Positions 1 to 9,747 of a stretch of DNA of 64,000 nt are shown here, piece after piece. The first letter of the stretch is position 1, and the number at the start of each line of letters is the position of its first letter. The notes beneath the pieces were generated by a model, which ran no database searches, was not told where the DNA came from, and was given only the letters and a program-made list of their open reading frames with translations. The stretch covers positions 1-64,000 of the forward strand of contig NZ_BAEH01000096.1 in assembly GCF_000241305.1 (NCBI RefSeq), written 5' to 3'. The translations under genes were made by a program, and so were the position numbers. The DNA comes from Gordonia effusa NBRC 100432. Lineage in GTDB: Bacteria; Actinomycetota; Actinomycetes; Mycobacteriales; Mycobacteriaceae.

Positions 1-3000
1 GGCTATGTGAGTCCGGCGAGTATCGATGTGGCCGTGCTGGATTCGGCTGTGGCACAGGCATTACCCGAATACATGCGTCCGACGCGGTGGATGCTGCTCG
101 ACGCCATGCCGTTGAGTACGGCGGGCAAGGTCAACCGGAAGGCGTTGCCCGAGCCCGAAACCGCCGCCGCGAGTGAGGAATTCGTCAGTGCCGAAACCGA
201 AACCGAGCGGGTCATCGCCCAGGTCTTCGGCGATATCCTCGGAATCGATGAGGTCAGTGCGACGGCATCGTTCTTCGATCTCGGTGGTAACTCGCTGGCT
301 GGTACCCGAGTGGTCGCGCGTCTCGCCGATCGCCTCGACGCTGACGTGTCGGTGCGAGATCTGTTTGATACTCCGACCGTTCGTGGACTCGGCGCCAGTA
401 TCGTGAGCGGCAGCCGCACCGTTGCGCGGCTGACGCCGCAGCCACGGCCGGACCGTATCCCGCTGTCTGCCGCGCAACGTCGGATGTGGTTCATCAACCA
501 GTTCGACGTGGAGTCGGCCACCTACAATATTCCGTTGCCGTTGCGACTGCGGGGCGGGATCGATGTCGATTCACTCGCTGCCGCGCTGCTTGACGTCCTT
601 GCCCGGCACGAGGTCCTGCGAACGGTCTATCCGTCCGACGATGGCGGACCTCACCAGCAGATTCTCGATATCGATACGGTTGCCGCGCAGCTGGATTGGG
701 TCCGCGCGACGCGACGTTCGGACCTCGCCGACACGGCAGCACGCGGGTTCGACGTGAGCACGCAGCTGCCGATCCGCGGGGCCTTCTACGAGGACGGCGA
801 CGCGGTAGAGATCGTGCTCGTGGCACATCACATCGCCTTCGACGGTGAATCGATGCAGGTACTCATTACCGATCTGGTGACCGCCTACGCCGCCCGCGCC
901 ACCGCCGACGTGCCGCAGTTCGCGCCGTTGCCGGTGCAATACGCAGACTACGCGTTGTGGCAGAACACCGCGCTCGGGTCGATGGATGACCCAGAATCGG
1001 AGATCGCTCGACAGCACAGGTATTGGCTCGATACCCTCGACGGACTTCCCGATGTCACCGATCTGGTCATGGACCGGCCCCGTCCCGCGGTGCTCGATCC
1101 TGCGGCCGGGAGCCTGCGGGTCGACGTCGATCCCGTTCTGGCCGAGAAGATTCCGGCGTTTGCCGCCGAACATGGCGCCACCGGTTTCATGGTGTTCCAC
1201 ACCGCGCTGGCAATTACGGTCGCGCGGCTGGCTTCGACCGACGACGTGGTGATCGGCGCGCCGATCGCCGGTCGCGCCGATGCGGCGCTCGATCGTGCGG
1301 TGGGCATGTTCGTGAATACTCTGGTGCTTCGGACGCCCGCGACGCCCGGATGCACAGGAGCCGAACTACTTTCGGCTATTCGCACGACCGACCTCGACGC
1401 CTTCGCCCACGCTGACGTGCATTTCGAGCAGCTGGTCGATGCTCTTGCGCCCCAACGCTCGACAGCGCACGCGCCGCTGTTCCAGATCGCGTTGACCCAC
1501 ACCACCGGTGCGTTGGATTCAGGTCCGATCGATCTAGCCGACCTCGGTGTGTCGGTCGAACCGATACTCGACTTGGGTACCGCCGAGGCGAAGGTCGACC
1601 TGGCGGTCAGCGTGCATGAGTCCGCCGATCGCACCTCCGTGGAGTTCTCCTACGCCACAGCGCTATTTGATGAGTCGACGGTCAAGCGCTTCGCATCGGT
1701 CTGGTCCCGGGTGCTCGAAGCGCTGGTGACCCAACCTTCGATTCCGATCGGCGACATAGCACTTGCCGAGCCTTCGGTGCGGGCTTCGATTCCGGTGTCG
1801 TCGCCGGCGAGCGCGCCGCGAGCAGTCAGCGCGCAGGGCACGCTCGTGCACCATCTGCACCAACGCAGACTCGACCCGACTCATCCCGCGTTGATCTGCG
1901 GCGACGAGACCGTGTCGTATAGCGAATTCGAGCAGCGCACCAATATCGTCGCGCGCGAACTGATCGCCCGGGGAGTGCGCCCCGACGACGTCGTCGCGGT
2001 CGCCGTGGAGCGGTCGGTCCAGTCGGTGACCGCGGTGTGGGGTGTCATCAAATCCGGTGCCGCCTACGTCCCGATCGATCCCGGCTATCCCGCCGAACGC
2101 ATCGAATACATGATCGCCGACTCGGCGGTACGGTTGGGTATCACCGTCGGAGCTATCCGGGACCAGCTGGGGCAGTCCGAATGCACCTGGCTCGATCTCG
2201 TGGATCTGGAAGCGACGGATCGTGATTCGGCCGAAATCGATCCGGCTGAGCGCAATGGTTCGATCACCCTGGACAACCTCGCGTACCTCATCTACACGTC
2301 GGGTTCGACCGGCCGGCCGAAGGCGGTCGCGGTGTCCAATCGTGGCATCACCGACCTGATGGCGGCGCACGCTCAAGTATCGGGAACCCGCGAGGACGGG
2401 CCGGACACCCGGATCCTGCATCTGGCCTCACCGAGCTTCGATGCGTCGTTCTTCGAAATGATTTGGGCGATCGGAGCGGGCCACACATTAGTGGTGGCAC
2501 CGGCGAATGACTACGCCGGTGACGCTCTGCAACGCGTCCTGACCACCGGACGCGTTACCGACATGGTCATTACGCCGTCGGTACTCGCATCGCTCGATCC
2601 GTCCGTCGTCAAGTCGGTTCGCAATCTGGCGACCGCGGGTGAAGCCTGCCCGCCCGAACTAGTAGAACGCTGGGCGGCCCACGGTCGCCGGGTGTTCAAC
2701 TTCTACGGCCCGTCCGAGACCACGGTCTGGGCGACCCGTAGTCGTATGCTGCTAAATAGCCCGGTCACAATCGGTCGAGCCATCGGCGGTTTCGAGACCT
2801 ATGTACTCGATGCCCGGCTACACGAGGTTCCGCAGGGAGTGGTCGGCGAGTTGTATCTCGCCGCCGACGGGTTGGCTCGCGGGTATCTGCACAGAGCGGG
2901 GTTGACCGCGACGACATTTGTCGCCAATCCGTTCAGCGCTAACGGCTCTCGGTTGTATGCGACCGGAGATATGGTGCGATACAACGCATCCGGCGATCTG

Positions 3001-6000
3001 GAATTCGCGGGCCGGGCCGATCATCAGGTGAAGATCAACGGACAGCGCGTCGAACTTGGCGAAATCGAAAGCGTGCTCGCCGATCAGGCCGGTGTGGAGC
3101 AGGCCGTGGTCCTCGGTGTTTCCGATGGGGACCGGACCCGGCTGGTTGGCTATCTCGTGGGTGCACACGTCGATGTCGCCGAGGTTACCGCCGGTGCGCG
3201 CCAACGGCTTGCCGGTCATATGGTGCCCGCACAATTCGTCGTTATCGACGAGTTACCGCTGACACCGGCCGGCAAACTGGACCGGGCGGCATTGCCGACT
3301 GCCGACGCGCCCGCGCAGGTCGACGTTGTCTCGGCCGCCACTGCGGCCGAACACCAACTCGAGCGCATTGTCGCCACCCTGCTCGGCCGCGACGAGGTCA
3401 GTGTCACGGAGTCGTTCTTCACCCTCGGCGGCGACTCGATCATGTCGATTCAGTTGGCATCTGCTGCCAAAGCAGCCGGTATCACGTTGACCCCGCGACA
3501 GATCTTCGAGCACCGAACGGTCCGTGAAATGGCGCAGGCCGCCGCCGTGGGGGAAAACCGGACCCTGGTGCCCGAGCCGGTCGACGGTCCGCGCGGCGAT
3601 ATCGCGGTATCCCCGATTGCGGCGTGGATGATCGAACATTCCACCGCACCAACCGATTACGCCGATTTCTCGCAGTCGATGGTGTTCGCGGCGCCCGAAG
3701 CGCTGACCCTGTCGGTCCTGCGCGACATCATCGGTGCGGTCGTCGCGGTGCACCCGATGCTGACCGCGTCACTGGAGATCGAAGACGGTGCTCCGCGCAT
3801 GCGGGCCGGCAACGAATTCGCGCCGCGTCAGTCGGTCACCGCTGTGATGTCCGGTGCCCTCATCGGCGAAGACGAGTTCGCCGACGATCTGCGCGACGCG
3901 CATGCTTCCGCGCTGGCGCGGATGAATCCCGCTGCGGGACAACTGGTCGCCGCCGTGCTCGTCGCGGATGCCGATGGTGCCAAGCGGGTCGTCCTGGCCG
4001 TGCACCACCTCGGCGTCGACATTGTGTCGTGGCCGATCCTGATCGAGGACATCGCAACCGCATGGACGCAGTCCTCAGCTGGCGACCCTATCGAACTCCG
4101 CCCCGAGGCGACCTCGGCGCGAGCCTGGTTGTCAGCCGTCGATGCCCAGGTCGATGCGCGGGCAGACGAGGTGAGCTATTGGCTCGCTCGTCTACCCGAG
4201 CGGCCAACGCCGTTGAGCGCGTTGCCAATCGAAGACGCCGGCTCGGCTGCGGACCGACTCGGTGAGACCGAGGTTCGCGTTTTCCGGATGGATGCCGCGG
4301 TTACCGAGGACGTTCTCACGGAATTGCCCGAAGCATTCGGGGGTAGCGCCGATGATGTGCTACTCGCCGCACTGACCCGGGCGATCCGATCGTGGCAGCG
4401 CGACAACGAAATTGACGACGAAGCCGACATCTATATTCAAGTGGAGAGTCATGGCCGCGACGAGCGAATCATCGCCGGAGATGACGACTTAGCTGCTGAT
4501 CTCTCGCGTACGGTCGGCTGGTTCACGACGATTTCGCCGATGGTCATCGACACGTCCGGCAGTCGAATCGCTACGGTCAAGGCGGCGAAGGAAGAACGTC
4601 TGGGCCGGCCGAGTGCGGGGGCCGGATTCGGTATCCTCCGCTACCTCGCCAACGACCCCGCTCTACGTGAACGTCGGTTGCCCAGTATCGGATTCAACTT
4701 CTTCGGCGCTCGTGCTGCGAGTGTCGGCGACGATGTCGAGGGACTACGCGACCAAGCACTGTTGCCGGCGCTCGATGCACCCTCGCTGCCACCGACCGTG
4801 TCTGGCGCGATGCTCGTGCCGAACACGCTGAGTATCAACGTCACCACCGATGTGGCGGCCGGTCAGCGCTTCTTGTCTGCCGAATTCACCTATGTATCAA
4901 GGGTTGTGACGGCCGATTCGGTCGACGACCTCGCGGTGCGCTGGGAACGTGAACTCGCGGCGCTGGCAGCGGAGATCGCTGACGGTGCCGCCGTCGGCCT
5001 GTCACCGACGGATGTGCCGGGTACTGGGATTACCCAACCTGATCTGGATCAGCTAGCAGTCGCCGCTCCGGGCGCTCTGGTCCTTCCGCTGTCGCCGTTG
5101 CAGCGAGGGTTGTACTTCCAGGCCGAGATGGTTCCGGCCGGGCAAGCCGGGACGGCCAGCTCCGATTCGGTCGATGTGTATGTCACGCAGGCTGTCGTGG
5201 ATCTGGCCGGCGACATCGATCCCAAGCGGATGGCCGATGCCGCCGACGCACTCCTCGCACGGCACCAGGCGCTCCGTTCGGGTTTCGTCCGTACCGATAG
5301 CGGCGCGGTGGTAGCGATCGTGCCACCCGCGCTCACTACGCCGATGGTCGTCGACGATATGAGAGGTGTTGAGCCGCACGAGGTTTCCGCACGAGTGGAG
5401 GAGATCGCCGATCAGCAACGGGTTTTGCCGTTCGACATGTCCGCGCCGCCGCTGCTGCGGCTGGTCCTCGTCCGGCATGATGACGGTGCGCACCTGGTGG
5501 TTACCAACCATCACATCCTGTTCGACGGCTGGTCCGGACCACTGGTGTTGGCCGATCTCTTGGCGCTCTACGCGACAGGTGAGGCGTATACCGCTACCCA
5601 GCACCGGGGGTCGACTGACTTCGGCGACCATGTTCTTCGTCTGGCTCGCGCCGATCGAGGCGCGGGATTGCGCGCCTGGCGTGAGATCGTCGCCCCGCTC
5701 GAGGGGCCGACGCTGGTGTCGAATGGTCTGGAGGCCACCGCACAGTCGTTGCCTCGGGACCACACCGTCTTCCTCGATGCCGAGACGACCGCCGCCATCG
5801 AGCAGGTCGCTCGCACGCATGGCGTCACCCTGTCGAATGTCCTGCAATTCGCCTGGGCGGTAGTGCTTTCGCGGTTGACCGGCAATCGCGTGGTGACTTT
5901 CGGCGAAGCGGTGTCCGGCCGGCCGGCCGACCTCGATGGTGCCGGTTCCATTGTCGGCCTGTTCATCAACACGCTGCCCGTGGTAGTCGACGTGGACCCG

Positions 6001-9000
6001 GCGGCGACAATCGCCGAAGTGCTGGCAAAGCTGCAGTCGGACAAGGTATCTGTACTCGATCATCAGCACGTCGGCCTCTCGGAGATCATGGTCGACGCGG
6101 GTGTCCCTGCACTGTTCGACACGCTCTTCGTACACGAGTCCTATCCGGTCGATACGGATTCGCTTACCGGTGCCGCGGCGAGCGGACCAGGGGAGATGAC
6201 GGTACGTGGTGTCGACTCACGCGATGCGACCCATTTCCCGCTGTATTTGAGCACGGCACCCGCGGGTGATCGCCTGGCGATCACTCTGAAGTATTTGCCG
6301 GCCGCATTCGCCGACGAACAAGCGGCGACGTTCGTCCACGCGGTTGGCGCGATCCTGGACACCGTGGTCGGGCAGCCGCAGTCGTTGACCGCCGATATCT
6401 CCCTCCTGGTTCCGGCCGACCGCGCGCTCGTCGACGGCTGGTCGCGCGGGCCGGTAGTCGAAGTCGCACCGCAAACCGTCGACGAATTGCTGGCCGGCCA
6501 GACACTGCGCGATGGCGAGGCGATCGCTCTCGTGTACGGCGAGCGGGAGGTGACCTACCGAGAATTCTCGGCACGGGTTTGGACGCTGGCCCGCACTCTC
6601 ATCGATTACGGAGTCGGACCGGAAGTTCCGGTGGCACTGTGCATTCCGCGTTCTGTCGAGATGGTGGTGGCGATTCACGCGGTGGTAGCCGCCGGCGGGC
6701 AGTACGTTCCGGTGCATACCGACTCTCCGGACGATCGCGCCGCCTACATGCTCGAAATCTCCGGTGCGGCAATGCTGTTGGTAAGCGACCGAGATGAGGT
6801 CGCCCAGGTGATCCGGGTGGCGGGTGAACGCGATCTGCCGGTGTTAGACATCGACTGTTCGGTTGACGTGGATCTGGACACCCCGCAGGTCACCGATGCC
6901 GACCGACTCGCTCCGCTGCGTCTGGATAACCCGATGTACACCCTGTTTACGTCGGGCTCGACCGGACGCCCGAAAGGTGTGACGACCCCGCACCGAGGCA
7001 TTCTGAATCGACTGTGGTGGGGTATCGGCGCCATGCCGATCGATGCCACGGATCGAGTAGTGCTCAAGTCTCCGTATACCTTTGACGTCTCGCTGGCCGA
7101 ACTCTTCGCGCCGATCATGGTCGGTGGCCGCATCGTCATTCTCAAAGCCGGCGGTCATTTGGATCCGCTGTATCTCGCCGACGAAATCGCGCGGACCGGT
7201 GGCACCACGGCGCATTTCGTGCCGTCGATGATGTCGGTATTCCTCGATGTTCTTGGCCAAGAGCGAGTCTCGGCCCTGACCAGTATGCGGATCATCTCAA
7301 CCACCGGTGAGGCATTGCCACCCGCGATGGCGACCACCGTTCGGCAGTGGCTGCCTCAGGTGCAGTTGGAGAATCTGTACGGACCGACCGAAGCGTCGGT
7401 CGAGATCTCCGGGTATGACGCGGAAAGTGTCACACCCGACGATCACACCGTGCCGATCGGAACCGTGGTGTCCAACGGTGAAGTCGCAGTGCTTGATTCC
7501 CGGCTGCGGCCGGTTCCGGCAGGTTTCCCGGGCGAGCTGTACATAGGTGGTGTACAGGTTGGCCGCGGTTATGCGGGCCGGCCGGATCTGTCCGCCGATC
7601 GGTACGTCGCCGACCCCTATGGCGATGCCGGCGCTCGTATGTACCGCACCGGCGACTTGGTGCGCTGGAATACCAAGGGGGAACTGGAATACCTGGGTCG
7701 CACTGACTTTCAGGTGAAATTGCGCGGTCAGCGCGTGGAACTCGGTGAGATCGAGTCGGTGATCGCCTCGGTGCCCGGCGTGGTGCACGTCGCGACTACC
7801 GTGGTGAAGTCGCCGACCGGTGATTCGTTGGTGGCGTGGATAGCGCCTGCCGCCTCGATCGATATGGACGAGGTGAATGCGACGCTGGCTGCCGCGCTGC
7901 CAGAGTATATGCGGCCGTCGGCGTGGGTCGTGATGGACGCGATGCCGCTGAACAATTCGGGCAAGGTGAGCCGCCAAGAATTGCCAGCACCGGTATTCAC
8001 CGAATCGGAGTTCGTCGAACCCGTCGGTCACGTGGAAGAGGTGATCGCGGCGATTGTCGCTGATGTGCTCGGCGTCGAGCGGGTGAGCGTGATCGAGTCC
8101 TTCTTCGATATCGGTGGTAATTCACTGTCCGCGACGCGCGTCGCGGCTCGGGTATCGGATGTGCTGAACACCGAACTCTCGGTACGTGACTTATTCGCGA
8201 AGCCGTCGGTGCGGGCGCTGGCCGCGTCGGTAGATATAGGTGTGCAGGGGCTGCCGCCGGTCACCGCCGTTATACCCCGTCCCGCCGTTGTGCCGCTGTC
8301 GTTCTCGCAGCAGCGGATGTGGTTCATCAACCAGTTCGACACCTCGTTGCCGACCTACAACATCCCTGCCGGTTTGCGGTTGACGGGTCTCCTCGACGTC
8401 GACGCGCTGAGGATGGCCGTCGATGACGTGGTCGCGCGTCACGAAACGCTCCGGACGACGTTCCCGATGGTCGACGGCGCGCCCGCACAGTTGGTACATG
8501 AGGTGGGTTCGGTAGGCGCACAGTCTGATTGGGCCGAAGTCGTCTCCGACGACGATCTCGCATCGGCCGCCACAACCGGATTCGATGTTGCGACCGAAAC
8601 CGGATTCCGGGTGCGGCTGCGACGCGTGTCCGACGACGAACACCTCCTGCTCGTCGTACTGCATCACATCGCCGGTGACGGCGAATCAATGACTCCGCTC
8701 GTGGCCGATATGGTCACCGCCTATACGGCGAGGTCTGCGGGTCATGCTCCGGAGTACCCGCCGCTGGAGATCCAGTTCGCCGACTACGCACTATGGCAGC
8801 AGGCCGAACTCGGCTCACCTGACGACCCGTCGTCGGTCGTCGGGCGCCAGATGGACTACTGGACAACGGCTTTGGCCTCGCTGCCCGACGTGCTGGAACT
8901 GCCGGCCGACCGGCCGCGGCCGCCGGTGGCGTCCTACCAAGGCGCCCGAGTCGGGTTCGAGATCCCGGCGCAGGTGGCCACCGCGACCGCCGAACTAGCA

Positions 9001-9747
9001 CGGCGGCACGGCGTTACGTCGTTCATGGTCCTCCATGGCGCACTCGCCGTGTTGCTGGCCCGCCTGTCGGCTACCGACGATATTGCGATCGCCACCCCGA
9101 TCGCCGGACGTGGTCAGCAGGCTCTCGATCCGCTGATCGGAATGTTCGTCAACACCCTGGTGCTGCGCGCCGAAATCGACCCGGCCATGAGTTTCGCGGC
9201 AGTACTCGAGCAGGTCCGCGTAACCGATCTCGATGCGTTCGCCAACGCCGACTTGCCCTTTGAGTCTCTCGTCGAGCAGCTCAATCCCGTTCGTTCGCAG
9301 TCATTTTCGCCGCTCGCGCAGGTAATGCTGAACCTGGCCCAGCCCGCTGCTCACGAACCGGTGCCGATTGGCGGCGACCTATCGGTTGCGCCGATGGAAC
9401 CGTTGCTGGACCCGGCACAAGTTGATCTGACCTTCACGATCGCCACCGCTGCCGACGGCCAAGTGTGGACGGGGTCGCTGGTCTACGCGACCGATCTCTT
9501 CGACGAAGACTCGGCTCAGCAGATCGTGACACGTTTGGTTCGGCTACTCGGAGCGCTGACCGCCTCGCCGGACGCACCGGTCGCCGATGCCCCGATGATT
9601 GATGAGGCCGAGCGGCACGAGGTGCTCGAATGGTCGGTCGGCACATCCGAACCGAAGTTCGGCGGCCTGCTCCGCGAGCCGCTGTCGTCCGAGTCCGCCG
9701 AGGGGCCAGGAAGTGGCACTACTGTGAGCGATAGTCGAGGTGAGTGA
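1..9747 (+). CDS. Nonribosomal peptide synthetase, 5'-partial: (A)-T / C-A-T-E / C-A-T / C
   Basis: This is the 3' part of a multimodular NRPS that enters from the left edge; the reading frame is open from base 1. Domains by visible residue: end of an A domain 1-55, T (phosphopantetheine Ser 98 in LGGNSL), C 150-585 (HHIAFDG at 276), A 610-1100 (TSGSTGRPK; A10 Lys in AGKLDR), T with LGGDSI (Ser 1146), E 1200-1670 (HHLGVDIVSW at 1335), C 1695-2140 (HHILFDG at 1837), A 2160-2665, T (Ser 2708), C 2765-3195 (HHIAGDG at 2888). The C after E starts PLSPLQRGLYF and looks D-accepting; the others start PLSxxQxRMWFINQF. By-eye codes are DAFVAAFVWK for the A before E and DVAHSTLVEK for the next. The gene ends after a C domain with no partner A, and overlaps the next gene by 8 bp, so module 4 is split across two proteins. 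Product unknown. Confidence 0.95.
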   Translation, partial: GYVSPASIDVAVLDSAVAQALPEYMRPTRWMLLDAMPLSTAGKVNRKALPEPETAAASEEFVSAETETERVIAQVFGDILGIDEVSATASFFDLGGNSLAGTRVVARLADRLDADVSVRDLFDTPTVRGLGASIVSGSRTVARLTPQPRPDRIPLSAAQRRMWFINQFDVESATYNIPLPLRLRGGIDVDSLAAALLDVLARHEVLRTVYPSDDGGPHQQILDIDTVAAQLDWVRATRRSDLADTAARGFDVSTQLPIRGAFYEDGDAVEIVLVAHHIAFDGESMQVLITDLVTAYAARATADVPQFAPLPVQYADYALWQNTALGSMDDPESEIARQHRYWLDTLDGLPDVTDLVMDRPRPAVLDPAAGSLRVDVDPVLAEKIPAFAAEHGATGFMVFHTALAITVARLASTDDVVIGAPIAGRADAALDRAVGMFVNTLVLRTPATPGCTGAELLSAIRTTDLDAFAHADVHFEQLVDALAPQRSTAHAPLFQIALTHTTGALDSGPIDLADLGVSVEPILDLGTAEAKVDLAVSVHESADRTSVEFSYATALFDESTVKRFASVWSRVLEALVTQPSIPIGDIALAEPSVRASIPVSSPASAPRAVSAQGTLVHHLHQRRLDPTHPALICGDETVSYSEFEQRTNIVARELIARGVRPDDVVAVAVERSVQSVTAVWGVIKSGAAYVPIDPGYPAERIEYMIADSAVRLGITVGAIRDQLGQSECTWLDLVDLEATDRDSAEIDPAERNGSITLDNLAYLIYTSGSTGRPKAVAVSNRGITDLMAAHAQVSGTREDGPDTRILHLASPSFDASFFEMIWAIGAGHTLVVAPANDYAGDALQRVLTTGRVTDMVITPSVLASLDPSVVKSVRNLATAGEACPPELVERWAAHGRRVFNFYGPSETTVWATRSRMLLNSPVTIGRAIGGFETYVLDARLHEVPQGVVGELYLAADGLARGYLHRAGLTATTFVANPFSANGSRLYATGDMVRYNASGDLEFAGRADHQVKINGQRVELGEIESVLADQAGVEQAVVLGVSDGDRTRLVGYLVGAHVDVAEVTAGARQRLAGHMVPAQFVVIDELPLTPAGKLDRAALPTADAPAQVDVVSAATAAEHQLERIVATLLGRDEVSVTESFFTLGGDSIMSIQLASAAKAAGITLTPRQIFEHRTVREMAQAAAVGENRTLVPEPVDGPRGDIAVSPIAAWMIEHSTAPTDYADFSQSMVFAAPEALTLSVLRDIIGAVVAVHPMLTASLEIEDGAPRMRAGNEFAPRQSVTAVMSGALIGEDEFADDLRDAHASALARMNPAAGQLVAAVLVADADGAKRVVLAVHHLGVDIVSWPILIEDIATAWTQSSAGDPIELRPEATSARAWLSAVDAQVDARADEVSYWLARLPERPTPLSALPIEDAGSAADRLGETEVRVFRMDAAVTEDVLTELPEAFGGSADDVLLAALTRAIRSWQRDNEIDDEADIYIQVESHGRDERIIAGDDDLAADLSRTVGWFTTISPMVIDTSGSRIATVKAAKEERLGRPSAGAGFGILRYLANDPALRERRLPSIGFNFFGARAASVGDDVEGLRDQALLPALDAPSLPPTVSGAMLVPNTLSINVTTDVAAGQRFLSAEFTYVSRVVTADSVDDLAVRWERELAALAAEIADGAAVGLSPTDVPGTGITQPDLDQLAVAAPGALVLPLSPLQRGLYFQAEMVPAGQAGTASSDSVDVYVTQAVVDLAGDIDPKRMADAADALLARHQALRSGFVRTDSGAVVAIVPPALTTPMVVDDMRGVEPHEVSARVEEIADQQRVLPFDMSAPPLLRLVLVRHDDGAHLVVTNHHILFDGWSGPLVLADLLALYATGEAYTATQHRGSTDFGDHVLRLARADRGAGLRAWREIVAPLEGPTLVSNGLEATAQSLPRDHTVFLDAETTAAIEQVARTHGVTLSNVLQFAWAVVLSRLTGNRVVTFGEAVSGRPADLDGAGSIVGLFINTLPVVVDVDPAATIAEVLAKLQSDKVSVLDHQHVGLSEIMVDAGVPALFDTLFVHESYPVDTDSLTGAAASGPGEMTVRGVDSRDATHFPLYLSTAPAGDRLAITLKYLPAAFADEQAATFVHAVGAILDTVVGQPQSLTADISLLVPADRALVDGWSRGPVVEVAPQTVDELLAGQTLRDGEAIALVYGEREVTYREFSARVWTLARTLIDYGVGPEVPVALCIPRSVEMVVAIHAVVAAGGQYVPVHTDSPDDRAAYMLEISGAAMLLVSDRDEVAQVIRVAGERDLPVLDIDCSVDVDLDTPQVTDADRLAPLRLDNPMYTLFTSGSTGRPKGVTTPHRGILNRLWWGIGAMPIDATDRVVLKSPYTFDVSLAELFAPIMVGGRIVILKAGGHLDPLYLADEIARTGGTTAHFVPSMMSVFLDVLGQERVSALTSMRIISTTGEALPPAMATTVRQWLPQVQLENLYGPTEASVEISGYDAESVTPDDHTVPIGTVVSNGEVAVLDSRLRPVPAGFPGELYIGGVQVGRGYAGRPDLSADRYVADPYGDAGARMYRTGDLVRWNTKGELEYLGRTDFQVKLRGQRVELGEIESVIASVPGVVHVATTVVKSPTGDSLVAWIAPAASIDMDEVNATLAAALPEYMRPSAWVVMDAMPLNNSGKVSRQELPAPVFTESEFVEPVGHVEEVIAAIVADVLGVERVSVIESFFDIGGNSLSATRVAARVSDVLNTELSVRDLFAKPSVRALAASVDIGVQGLPPVTAVIPRPAVVPLSFSQQRMWFINQFDTSLPTYNIPAGLRLTGLLDVDALRMAVDDVVARHETLRTTFPMVDGAPAQLVHEVGSVGAQSDWAEVVSDDDLASAATTGFDVATETGFRVRLRRVSDDEHLLLVVLHHIAGDGESMTPLVADMVTAYTARSAGHAPEYPPLEIQFADYALWQQAELGSPDDPSSVVGRQMDYWTTALASLPDVLELPADRPRPPVASYQGARVGFEIPAQVATATAELARRHGVTSFMVLHGALAVLLARLSATDDIAIATPIAGRGQQALDPLIGMFVNTLVLRAEIDPAMSFAAVLEQVRVTDLDAFANADLPFESLVEQLNPVRSQSFSPLAQVMLNLAQPAAHEPVPIGGDLSVAPMEPLLDPAQVDLTFTIATAADGQVWTGSLVYATDLFDEDSAQQIVTRLVRLLGALTASPDAPVADAPMIDEAERHEVLEWSVGTSEPKFGGLLREPLSSESAEGPGSGTTVSDSRGE